From Aquibacillus rhizosphaerae (GTDB lineage: Bacteria > Bacillota > Bacilli > Bacillales > Amphibacillaceae): 64,000 bases of DNA. Positions 47,020 to 54,628 of this stretch are shown in pieces (positions within the stretch are counted from its first letter, which is position 1; each line of letters starts with the position of its first letter). The translations under genes and the position numbers were made by a program. The stretch covers positions 1 to 64,000 of the forward strand of contig NZ_JASTZU010000041.1 of NCBI RefSeq assembly GCF_030282825.1, in the 5' to 3' direction. Under the pieces are notes generated by a model. The model was not told the origin of the DNA. It saw only the letters and a list, made by a program, of their open reading frames with translations, and made no database searches.

Positions 47020-47118
47020 TTATCTACAGGTGGCTGTATATAACTTGTTAGTAACATTCCGATTTGTGATCAAAAGATTGATTTAGCAAGCAGGTATTTG
47101 TGTATAAAGTTATCCACA
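47020..47118. promoter_or_regulatory. Cluster of three DnaA boxes between sda and yqeG
   Basis: TTATCCACA (47110-47118) is a perfect consensus box. TTATCTACA (47020-47028) and the minus-strand TTATACACA (47099-47107) each differ by one base. In B. subtilis, the sda/yqeG intergenic region is one of the chromosomal DnaA-box clusters outside oriC and DnaA controls sda. The arrangement here supports the same control. Confidence 0.85.
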
Positions 47119-47291
47119 AAAAAAGAATGTATGAATTTGTCGAAGAGTTTTTTTATAAAAATCGAAAAAATATGCATATTTATCGTTATTTCCCATACTT
47201 TTTCACTTTATTTTTGAAAGACTAAGGAAAATTGTATATTATGGGAAAGGAAGAAAAAAGTTGGGCAAACGTATATTGAGGTGATTAACCA

Positions 47292-47807
47292 TTGATTAAG
47301 CAATTTTTACCAAATGAACACGTGAAGGATGTATTTGAGATACAGCCAGAAGAGCTAAAAAGTAAGGGGATTAAAGGTATTATTACTGACTTAGATAATA
47401 CTTTGGTAGCATGGAATGTAAAAGATGCTACGCCAGAAATTATTAAATGGTTTAAATTAATGGAAGATAATGATATTAAAGTAACGATTATTTCCAATAA
47501 TAAAGAAGAAAGAGTTAAACTATTTTCAGAACCTTTAAAAACACCGTTTGTTTATAGTGCACGAAAGCCACTTGGAAAAGCCTTCAAAAGAGCAGTAAAA
47601 AAAATGGAATTAAAAAAAGAAGAGGTAGTTGTAATCGGAGACCAGATTATGACCGACGTTTTGGGAGGAAATCGTGCGGGATTATACACTATACTTGTCG
47701 TTCCAATCGTTGAAACAGATGGGAAGATAACTCGAATTAATCGCCAAATTGAACGAAGAATATTAAGTTGGATGCGTAGGAAAGGTATGGTTACTTGGGA
47801 GGATTAA
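47292..47807 (+). CDS. yqeG: YqeG-family HAD phosphatase
   Basis: A 171-residue protein of the HAD-IIIA group, related to mitochondrial PGP phosphatase. Motif I is ITDLDNTLVAW (about 35-45, DxDxT-type), motif II TIISNN (about 71), and motif III/IV GDQIMTDVLGGNRAGLYTILVVP (about 117-139). The biological substrate in Bacillus is not settled. The start is TTG after gaggtgatt. yqeH follows with two bases between the stop and its ATG, so they are coupled. Confidence 0.93.
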   Translation: MIKQFLPNEHVKDVFEIQPEELKSKGIKGIITDLDNTLVAWNVKDATPEIIKWFKLMEDNDIKVTIISNNKEERVKLFSEPLKTPFVYSARKPLGKAFKRAVKKMELKKEEVVVIGDQIMTDVLGGNRAGLYTILVVPIVETDGKITRINRQIERRILSWMRRKGMVTWED

Positions 47808-47809
47808 AT

Positions 47810-48910
47810 ATGGAAGATATAATTTGTCAAGGATGTGGAGTTCAAATTCAAACTGATGATCAAAGTCAGCCAGGGTTTTTACCAAGTTCTGCATTAAATA
47901 AAGAAGTCATTATTTGCAAAAGATGTTTTCGATTAAAGCATTATAATGAGGTTCAGGATGTGTCATATACTGACGATGACTTTTTAAAAATGATTAGCCA
48001 AATTAGAGATAACAAGGGCTTAATTATAAAAATAGTAGATATTTTTGATTTTAATGGTAGTTTTATAAAAAGTTTACAAAGACTAACTGGTAATAATCCT
48101 ATTTTGCTTGTAGGCAATAAGGTTGATTTGTTACCAAAATCAACAAATATAAACAAGTTAAAGCAATGGATGAAAAAATCAGCAAGTGATTTAGGATTAA
48201 CGGTGCAAGATGTCTTCTTAATCTCTGCTGCAAAAGGAAACGGAATGGATGAATTAGAATCTGCTATAGAGGATTATAGAAAAAGAAAAGATGTATATGT
48301 TGTAGGAAGTACAAACGTAGGCAAGTCTACGTTTATTAACCGGTTAATAGATAGATCGACAGGAGTAAGTGACGCGATAACGACATCTTATTTTCCAGGC
48401 ACTACTTTGGGATTTATTGATATTCCTTTAGATGATAAAAGTTCATTGTATGATACACCGGGTGTGATTAATCGAAATCAAATATCTCACTATATTTCAG
48501 ATTCTGATTTAAAAGTAATTACGCCAAACAAGGAGATTAAACCACGAGTTTATCAACTTAATGAGAAGCAAACACTTTATATTGGTGGTTTAGCTAGGTT
48601 TGATTTTGTGAAAGGTGAAAAACAATCATTTGTTTGTTATTTTGCTAATCAACTCTCTATTCATCGAACGAAATTAGAAAATGCCGATCAGTTATATGAA
48701 AATCATATTGGAGAATTATTATCTCCACCTAACCCTGAGACATTAAAACAATTACCATCTTTAAAAGCGCACACCATTCGAATTAAGGAAAAAAAGATAG
48801 ATATTGTTTTTCCGGGATTAGGATGGATAACTATTCCTAATGGTGAGGTAACTATTACTGCACATAGTCCAGAAGGTGTTCCTACTTCCATCCGTACGTC
48901 GTTAATTTAA
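47810..48910 (+). CDS. yqeH: Circularly permuted GTPase YqeH
   Basis: YqeH is a GTPase needed for assembly of the 30S ribosomal subunit. The 366-residue protein begins with a zinc finger (CQGCG ... CKRCFRLKHYN, about 6-45) and the GTPase motifs are in permuted order: G4 LVGNKVDLL (about 102), G5 ISAAKGNG, G1 VVGSTNVGKSTFIN (about 160), G2 T in SYFPGTTL and G3 DTPGV. A C-terminal RNA-binding-like domain follows. ATG 47810 with gggagga upstream is preferred to the in-frame TTG 47795. The length equals that of B. subtilis YqeH. Confidence 0.95.
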   Translation: MEDIICQGCGVQIQTDDQSQPGFLPSSALNKEVIICKRCFRLKHYNEVQDVSYTDDDFLKMISQIRDNKGLIIKIVDIFDFNGSFIKSLQRLTGNNPILLVGNKVDLLPKSTNINKLKQWMKKSASDLGLTVQDVFLISAAKGNGMDELESAIEDYRKRKDVYVVGSTNVGKSTFINRLIDRSTGVSDAITTSYFPGTTLGFIDIPLDDKSSLYDTPGVINRNQISHYISDSDLKVITPNKEIKPRVYQLNEKQTLYIGGLARFDFVKGEKQSFVCYFANQLSIHRTKLENADQLYENHIGELLSPPNPETLKQLPSLKAHTIRIKEKKIDIVFPGLGWITIPNGEVTITAHSPEGVPTSIRTSLI

Positions 48911-48962
48911 TTTTAATCAAAAAATTCAATCTGTTGAATATGCTAATAGGGAGAGGGGAAAA

Positions 48963-49805
48963 ATGAGACTTAAATTAGGACTAATCGGTTTTCCAATTAA
49001 TCATTCATTATCTCCTTGGATTCATCATCAATTTTTGCGAAAAGCAGGGATTGCTGGAGATTATCGACTTTATGAAACGTCAGAAGCTAATCTAGAAAAG
49101 ACAATTTTAAAATTAAAAGAAGATAACGTGAATGGATTTAATATAACTGTTCCATATAAACAAAAAATTATGCCTTTTTTAGATGAACTAGATTCTGATG
49201 CAGAAAAAATTGGAGCAGTTAATACGGTTGTTAATGATAAGGGAAAATGGAAAGGATATAATACAGATGGCTTCGGATATGTTCAGTCTGTGAAAACTGC
49301 CCACCCAGATGTATTTAAAGAAAACACAAAAGTTTTAATCCTGGGTGCTGGTGGCGCTGCTAGAGGAATATACCGGGCATTAGTACAAGAAAAGTTTCAT
49401 ACGGTGGACATAGCAAATCGGACAACAAATAAAGCCACCCAGTTATTAGAGTTAAAAGAAGTTCAAACAAACACGAATGTACTATCCTTTGAAGAAGCGG
49501 AACAGCAATTAATGAAATATAATTTTATTGTTCAAACTACTTCTGTAGGGATGAAGCCTAATATAGATGAGCAAGTAATATCTCTGAGAAATATAAGTCC
49601 TAATACGCTTGTTAGTGATATTGTTTATCAACCATTGATGACTACTTTGTTAAAAGAGGCAGCAGATTTTGGGGCGCTTATTCATCAAGGACATGCTATG
49701 TTATTGTATCAAGCGCAATTAGCGTTTGAAATATGGACAGGCGAACAGATAGCAGCAAAAGATATACTTAAACAACTTGACTCGAGATTGCGAGGGAATG
49801 AATAA
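48963..49805 (+). CDS. aroE: Shikimate dehydrogenase
   Basis: The enzyme reduces 3-dehydroshikimate to shikimate with NADPH in the aromatic amino acid pathway. The 280-residue protein has GFPINHSLSPWIHHQFL (about 8-24, shikimate-binding S residues), GFNITVPYKQKIM (about 60, catalytic K), DGFGYVQS and the NADP-binding loop LGAGGAARG (about 126-134), then NRTT. B. subtilis names this gene aroD at the same place between yqeH and yqeI. A good site, gggagaggggaaa, is upstream. yqeI begins next to its stop codon. Confidence 0.95.
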   Translation: MRLKLGLIGFPINHSLSPWIHHQFLRKAGIAGDYRLYETSEANLEKTILKLKEDNVNGFNITVPYKQKIMPFLDELDSDAEKIGAVNTVVNDKGKWKGYNTDGFGYVQSVKTAHPDVFKENTKVLILGAGGAARGIYRALVQEKFHTVDIANRTTNKATQLLELKEVQTNTNVLSFEEAEQQLMKYNFIVQTTSVGMKPNIDEQVISLRNISPNTLVSDIVYQPLMTTLLKEAADFGALIHQGHAMLLYQAQLAFEIWTGEQIAAKDILKQLDSRLRGNE

Positions 49806-49806
49806 T

Positions 49807-50097
49807 ATGTTAACCGGAAAACAAAAGAGAGTTTTAAGAGCACAGGCACACCACTTAAGTCCAATTTTCCAAGTGGGCAAAACAGGTGTTAATGAAAATA
49901 TGGTTACTCAAATTGAAGAGGCACTTGAGAAAAGAGAGCTTATTAAAATAACTATTTTGCAAAATTGCATGGAAGATAAAACGGAAGTTGCACAGCAACT
50001 TTCAGAAGGTGCAGAGGCAGAATTAGTACAAATTATAGGTAATATCATCGTGTTATATAAAGAGTCTATAGAAAATAAGAAGATTGAACTACCATAG
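49807..50097 (+). CDS. yqeI: CRS1/YhbY-domain RNA-binding protein YqeI
   Basis: A 96-residue protein consisting of one CRM (CRS1-YhbY) domain: MLTGKQKRVLRAQAHHL, IFQVGKTGVNENMVTQIEEAL (with the GKxG-like loop) and LVQIIGNIIVLYKES. YhbY-type proteins associate with pre-50S ribosomal particles. ATG 49807 begins directly after the aroE stop and gives the B. subtilis length; ATG 49798, inside aroE, is an alternative. A strong gcgaggg lies upstream. It is part of the yqeG-yqeM operon. Confidence 0.92.
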   Translation: MLTGKQKRVLRAQAHHLSPIFQVGKTGVNENMVTQIEEALEKRELIKITILQNCMEDKTEVAQQLSEGAEAELVQIIGNIIVLYKESIENKKIELP

Positions 50098-50123
50098 TTG
50101 TAAAAGTGTAGAAGGAGCCTTGT

Positions 50124-50693
50124 ATGAAAAAAATCGGTATACTTGGTGGAACATTTGACCCACCACATTTGGGTCATTTATTAATTGCTGAGGAAGTAAA
50201 TCATAAACTTAATCTTGATCAGGTTTGGTTTATTCCATCATATGAACCACCTCATAAAGAAAAGTCTAATACAAAGATAGAACAAAGAATAGCCATGATA
50301 GAAACAGCTATTAAGGATAATCACAATTTTTCTTTAAGTACGATAGAAGTTGATAGATTAGGAAAATCCTACACATTTGATACAATTAAGTTACTCAAAG
50401 AAAAGTTTCCTGAGACAATGTTTTACTTTATTATTGGAGCGGATATGGTTGAATATTTACCAAAGTGGTATAAAATTGATCAATTAACACAATTAGTCCA
50501 ATTTGTAGGTGTAAAACGACCGGAGTACAAACTAAATACAAATTACCCTGTTATAGAAGTGGATATCCCAGTTATGGAAATTTCATCAACTATGATAAGG
50601 GAGAGGATTGCTAATAATCAATCAGTTAGATATTTAGTACCTTCGAATGTATTGGAACTTATAAAGGAGTATCACCTATATGATGGATCGTAA
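50124..50693 (+). CDS. nadD: Nicotinate-nucleotide adenylyltransferase
   Basis: NadD joins ATP and nicotinate mononucleotide to deamido-NAD in NAD synthesis. The 189 residues begin MKKIGILGGTFDPPHLGHLLIAEE, carrying the nucleotidyltransferase (H/T)xGH motif, with FIPSYEPPHKE (about 37-47) and the C-terminal ISSTMIRERI (about 152-161). The start follows gaaggagcc. Its last 14 bases overlap the start of yqeK. Confidence 0.96.
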   Translation: MKKIGILGGTFDPPHLGHLLIAEEVNHKLNLDQVWFIPSYEPPHKEKSNTKIEQRIAMIETAIKDNHNFSLSTIEVDRLGKSYTFDTIKLLKEKFPETMFYFIIGADMVEYLPKWYKIDQLTQLVQFVGVKRPEYKLNTNYPVIEVDIPVMEISSTMIRERIANNQSVRYLVPSNVLELIKEYHLYDGS

Positions 50694-51276
50694 GCAAGCG
50701 TTAGCGATTGTACAACCGCATCTAAAACAATCACGCTTTGATCATACAAAGCGTGTAGTAGAAACAGCTGTAGATTTAGCGAAATTTTATAATGAGGATA
50801 AACAAAAAACAGAAATTGCTGCTGTTTTTCATGATTATGCAAAGTATCGTGACAAAGACGAGATGGAAAGATGGATTATTAGTGAATATTTACCGAAGGA
50901 TTTGTTACATTATCACCATGAATTGTGGCACGGCCCAGTAGGAGCACTTTTAATCAAGCGTGAAGTGGGAATTAATGATCTTTCAATACTCAATGCTATT
51001 AGGTGGCATACTACGGGAAAAGCAGGTATGAACAAGCTTGAAAAAATTATCTTTCTCGCTGACTATATAGAACCTGGACGCGATTTTCCTGGAGTTGACA
51101 AGGTTAGAGAACAAGCAAAGGCAGATTTGGATTTAGGTTGTTGGTTGGCTGCTAAAAACACGATTCAATTTCTTATGAGTAAAAACCAACCCATATACCC
51201 AGATACATTTCATGCTTATAACGACTTATTAATAACGGTTAAAGATAAATGGAGGGAAGATATGAATGGAAAGTAA
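50680..51276 (+). CDS. yqeK: HD-domain Ap4A hydrolase YqeK
   Basis: The 198-residue protein has the HD phosphohydrolase motif: H in RFDHTKRVVETAVDLA (about 20), HD in AAVFHDYAKYRDKD (about 50-60), HH in YHHELWHGPVGALL (about 80-90) and D in IIFLADYIEPGRDF (about 125-135). YqeK of B. subtilis and relatives is a symmetric diadenosine tetraphosphate hydrolase with a diiron centre, yielding two ADP. ATG 50680 lies inside nadD after aaaggagta. It overlaps rsfS by 11 bases. Confidence 0.93.
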   Translation: MMDRKQALAIVQPHLKQSRFDHTKRVVETAVDLAKFYNEDKQKTEIAAVFHDYAKYRDKDEMERWIISEYLPKDLLHYHHELWHGPVGALLIKREVGINDLSILNAIRWHTTGKAGMNKLEKIIFLADYIEPGRDFPGVDKVREQAKADLDLGCWLAAKNTIQFLMSKNQPIYPDTFHAYNDLLITVKDKWREDMNGK

Positions 51277-51622
51277 ACAATTAGCAAATTTAGCAGCAAA
51301 AGCGTGTGACGATAAACGAGGCGAGGACATTGTAATGATGGATATGCAAGATGTATCTCTTGTGGCGGATTATTTCTTAATCTGTGAGGGTACAAATGAA
51401 CGCCAAGTTCAAGCTATTGCAAGAGAAATTAAATCACAAGCAGAAGAAAATGAAATAATGGTTAAACGACTGGAAGGGTTTGACCAAGCAAGATGGATTT
51501 TGGTTGACCTTGGCGATGTAGTTTGTCATATATTCCACAAAGATGAACGGAATTATTATAACCTTGAACGCTTGTGGGGAGACGCACCACTTGTCGAACT
51601 AAGCTTAAATCAAGAGAGCTAA
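51266..51622 (+). CDS. rsfS: Ribosome silencing factor RsfS
   Basis: RsfS binds ribosomal protein L14 on free 50S subunits and prevents joining with 30S when nutrients are scarce. The 118-residue protein contains VSLVADYFLICEGTNERQVQAIAREI (about 28-53), EGFDQARWILVDLGDVVCHIFHKDERNYYNLERLWGDAP, the family signature. The ATG follows tggagggaag in the yqeK end. yqeM begins four bases after its stop. Confidence 0.95.
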   Translation: MESKQLANLAAKACDDKRGEDIVMMDMQDVSLVADYFLICEGTNERQVQAIAREIKSQAEENEIMVKRLEGFDQARWILVDLGDVVCHIFHKDERNYYNLERLWGDAPLVELSLNQES

Positions 51623-51626
51623 TTAC

Positions 51627-52379
51627 ATGTCATACACAAAAATGGCTTTTGTTTATGATGTACTTATGGAGGATGCTCCTTATGAGAAATGGGAGCAGTT
51701 TGCAGATGCTATGTTTAAGAAATTTGGAAATAATATAACATCTGTAGCCGACTTAGGTTGTGGAACTGGTCAGGTTACGCGAAGATTAGCAAAAACCGGA
51801 TATCAAGTGTTAGGTGTAGATTATTCCGAAGATATGCTAGCTTATGCGCAACAAGCAGCAGCAGAAGAGAATCTGTTAATCCAATGGTTTCATCAAGACT
51901 TGCGTGAATTAAATGGTTTTAAAAATTTAGATGCTGTTGTGAGTTTTTGTGATGTGATAAATTATATTACAGATCTCAATGAGTTAGAAGTTGTATTTAA
52001 AAATGTAAACCATATGTTAAACAGTGATGGATTATTTTTATTTGATGTTCATTCAATGGACCATATAGAGAATAACTTAAAGGAACAGACCTTTGCGGAA
52101 ATATACGATGATTTATCATATGTTTGGTTGTGTCAAGCAGGTGAAAGCCTTGGAGAAGTTTATCATGACTTAACATTTTTTGTTCTTGATGAGGAACAAT
52201 ATGAAAGGTTTGACGAAACACATCATCAACGAACTTATCCTATTAATACGTACCGAGAGTTATTAAAAAAATCCGGGTTTATCATGAAAGGATTGTATGC
52301 TGATTTTTCGACAAAAGAAACCAGTTATTCTAGTGATGACCAGCGTCTATTCTTTGTATGTCAAAAAAATTCGAGGTAG
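51627..52379 (+). CDS. yqeM: Class I SAM-dependent methyltransferase YqeM
   Basis: The protein has 250 residues with the SAM-binding motif VADLGCGTGQVTRRLAKTGYQVLGVDYSEDMLAYA (about 38-72) and D in WFHQDLREL (about 90-98). It begins MSYTKMAFVYDVLMEDAPYEKWE, as in YqeM proteins that follow rsfS. The methyl acceptor is unknown. The stop codon is immediately followed by, and partly included in, a terminator hairpin, so this gene ends the long yqeG-to-yqeM transcription unit. Confidence 0.9.
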   Translation: MSYTKMAFVYDVLMEDAPYEKWEQFADAMFKKFGNNITSVADLGCGTGQVTRRLAKTGYQVLGVDYSEDMLAYAQQAAAEENLLIQWFHQDLRELNGFKNLDAVVSFCDVINYITDLNELEVVFKNVNHMLNSDGLFLFDVHSMDHIENNLKEQTFAEIYDDLSYVWLCQAGESLGEVYHDLTFFVLDEEQYERFDETHHQRTYPINTYRELLKKSGFIMKGLYADFSTKETSYSSDDQRLFFVCQKNSR

Positions 52380-52410
52380 CTGTCAAAGAGCACCTCGAAT
52401 TTTTAATCTT
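52365..52410 (+). terminator. Terminator overlapping the yqeM stop codon
   Basis: The perfect stem aaaaattcgaggt/acctcgaattttt (52365-52377 and 52392-52404) begins within the last yqeM codons. Confidence 0.92.
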
Positions 52411-52488
52411 TTTAAACTGTGATTTTTTCTTGTTATGGGAAAAAATAATTTATTAAATAAAGGATATTACAGATATTTGTCGAAGTTA

Positions 52489-53313
52489 TTATTCATCCAA
52501 TATCTGTTTACTTATTTTAGCAATGTCCTCATTGTACTTATCATGTGTTGCTGCTATTAAATAGGTGAATAATTCTCCAAGATTACTTTCCATTGCTTTT
52601 ATACCCTCGCCAGTAACACCACCTTTTACACAAACTTTTTCAATTAATTCTGGTAATGTATAGTAGCCGTCCTCTAGTAATTTTCCAAAACCAATGAACA
52701 TTTTCTCGGTTAATTTTGTCGCTACTTCTTTATTAATATGTGTCTCTTCAGATGCAGCAGTAATATATTGTTCTGCGAGAAATCCAAAAAATGCTGGTCC
52801 ACAGGAAACGATATCAGAAGATATACGTGTAACATTATCCTCTATAATCTCAGGAGTGGAATAAATACGACTGCTCTGTAGTAAATAACCTCTCATTTCT
52901 TTTGAGATACTATTTCCAAAGGTAGCTAATGTAACTCCTGCTACTGCTCTATTTGTAATACTAGGAATCATTCTGGCAACTTGACACGGAACGAACTGTT
53001 CCAACCGCTCTACAGAGTATGGACTAGTAATGGAAACAATACATTGATCGCTTCTTAAGGAACTGTAAAGATTATTCAAAAGAGGATATATTTCAAGTGG
53101 CTTTACACAAATGTAGATAATATCAACACACTCTATCAGCTGTTCAAGCTCAGGACAAACATTCACACCTGGATATCTTTCCTGAATATCGTAAGCTTTA
53201 CTTATTGTTCTGTTCGTAATGAATAATTCATCTTCCATAATAACTTGTGATGTCATCCATGAATCAATTAAAATTTCTCCCATGTTTCCAGTACCAATAA
53301 CTCCCCATTTCAT
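52489..53313 (-). CDS. comER: ComER, pyrroline-5-carboxylate reductase-like protein
   Basis: This 274-residue protein belongs to the ProC family: GVIGTGNMGEILI (NAD(P)-binding, about 3-15), IYICVKPLEIYPLL (about 70-83), RMIPSITNRAVAG (about 118-130), SCGPAFFGFLAEQYI (about 170) and LIEKVCVKGGVTGEGI (about 222-237). It lies divergent from comEA, as in B. subtilis. ComER is not needed for competence but has been linked to biofilm and sporulation control in Bacillus. The start follows taggaggg on the minus strand. Confidence 0.92.
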   Translation of the reverse strand: MKWGVIGTGNMGEILIDSWMTSQVIMEDELFITNRTISKAYDIQERYPGVNVCPELEQLIECVDIIYICVKPLEIYPLLNNLYSSLRSDQCIVSITSPYSVERLEQFVPCQVARMIPSITNRAVAGVTLATFGNSISKEMRGYLLQSSRIYSTPEIIEDNVTRISSDIVSCGPAFFGFLAEQYITAASEETHINKEVATKLTEKMFIGFGKLLEDGYYTLPELIEKVCVKGGVTGEGIKAMESNLGELFTYLIAATHDKYNEDIAKISKQILDE

Positions 53314-53455
53314 GGTGTTCCCTCCTATTAGTAAGCGTTCACTATTCCCAATTCATAAGAAGCAAATATAGGATTGAGAATTTACGCACGAATTATTCTA
53401 TTCTTTAACCCATTGTATGTGAGAACTCCCCAACTTATGAAAAGGATGTGACATA

Positions 53456-54064
53456 ATGCGTTGGCTTAAAAATAACTGGCTAATCGTCATCGTTATTGGA
53501 TCATTAGGACTTTTTATCTTTATAAATCAAGTAACCTCAAATGTTTCAGATAAAAAAGACGAAGAGTTGTTTGAATTATTTTTGAATGAAAATGAAATAG
53601 AAGCGGATATGGCTGAAGGAGACGCTACTCTCGACACTATTGAATTAGAGCAATATGTAGATGTAAAAGGAGAGGTGAACGATCCAGGTGTGTACCAAAT
53701 AACTGGTGATGAACGTGTGCAAGATGTTATTACTCAAGCTGGAGGATTGACTGAGGAAGCAGATATCCAGACTGTAAATCTTGCTCAAAAAGTATTTGAT
53801 GAAATGATTATTTATGTTAGAAAAATAGGGGATCAAAAACCTGTAACTTTAGTAGAAACAGTTACCAATCAAAAAATAAAAATTAATAGTGCTACCAAAG
53901 AAGAGATTCTAGTCCTCCCAGGAATTGGGGAAGTGAAGGCAGAAGCTATTATTAGTTATAGAGAAGAAAATGGTCCTTTTAAAACTGTAGAAGAACTAAG
54001 TAATGTGATTGGAATTGGAGAAAAAACAGTTGAGAAGTTAAAAGAAGATATTCAAATTCCATAG
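53456..54064 (+). CDS. comEA: Competence DNA receptor ComEA
   Basis: ComEA binds double-stranded DNA at the membrane during transformation. The 202-residue protein has an N-terminal anchor helix (about 6-22), an acidic linker, an SLBB domain (YVDVKGEVNDPGVYQI to YVRKI, about 62-125) and a tandem helix-hairpin-helix DNA-binding end (INSATKEEILVLPGIGEVKAEAIISYREENGPF, ELSNVIGIGEKTVEKLKEDI, about 143-200). The start follows aaaaggatgtgacata. It is the first gene of comEA-comEB-comEC. Confidence 0.95.
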   Translation: MRWLKNNWLIVIVIGSLGLFIFINQVTSNVSDKKDEELFELFLNENEIEADMAEGDATLDTIELEQYVDVKGEVNDPGVYQITGDERVQDVITQAGGLTEEADIQTVNLAQKVFDEMIIYVRKIGDQKPVTLVETVTNQKIKINSATKEEILVLPGIGEVKAEAIISYREENGPFKTVEELSNVIGIGEKTVEKLKEDIQIP

Positions 54065-54132
54065 GCTGTTGACTATCAAAGGTACGAGCGGTAAACTAAA
54101 TGAAAAATGTCGAATTAAGGTGGGGAATGAAA

Positions 54133-54591
54133 ATGGAGAGGATTTCTTGGAATCAATATTTTATGGCTCAAAGTCACTTATTGGCATTAAGAAGTACATG
54201 TGAACGATTAATGGTAGGTGCTACAATAGTGAGAGACAAGCGAATTATCGCTGGAGGGTATAATGGAAGTGTTTCTGGTGGTGTTCATTGTATTGATGAA
54301 GGGTGTTACGTCATTGAAGGTCATTGTGTTCGTACAGTTCATGCAGAGATAAATGCATTACTACAATGTGCGAAATTTGGTGTGGCAACAGCACATGCAG
54401 AAATGTACGTGACTCATTTTCCTTGTTTACAATGTTGTAAATCAATTATTCAAAGTGGAATTCGTACAGTGTATTATGCTAATGATTATAAAAACCATCC
54501 TTATTCCATTGAATTGTTTCAACAGGCTGGAGTCAAAACAGAAAAGGTAGAACTTGAAGAGGATTTTATAAATTTACAACCCAAATCTTAG
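54133..54591 (+). CDS. comEB: ComEB, dCMP deaminase-family protein
   Basis: The 152-residue protein begins MERISWNQYFMAQSHLLALRS and contains zinc residues in TVHAEINALLQC (H and E) and FPCLQCCKSII (PCxxC), the cytidine/deoxycytidylate deaminase signature. ComEB is dispensable for DNA uptake itself in B. subtilis and helps place ComGA and other machinery at the pole. ATG 54133 and ATG 54127 both follow aaggtgggg; 54133 gives the standard start. It is in the comEA operon. Confidence 0.93.
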   Translation: MERISWNQYFMAQSHLLALRSTCERLMVGATIVRDKRIIAGGYNGSVSGGVHCIDEGCYVIEGHCVRTVHAEINALLQCAKFGVATAHAEMYVTHFPCLQCCKSIIQSGIRTVYYANDYKNHPYSIELFQQAGVKTEKVELEEDFINLQPKS

Positions 54592-54628
54592 AATTGCTGA
54601 ATTGTAGATGGAAGAAGGTGTTAAGTAG

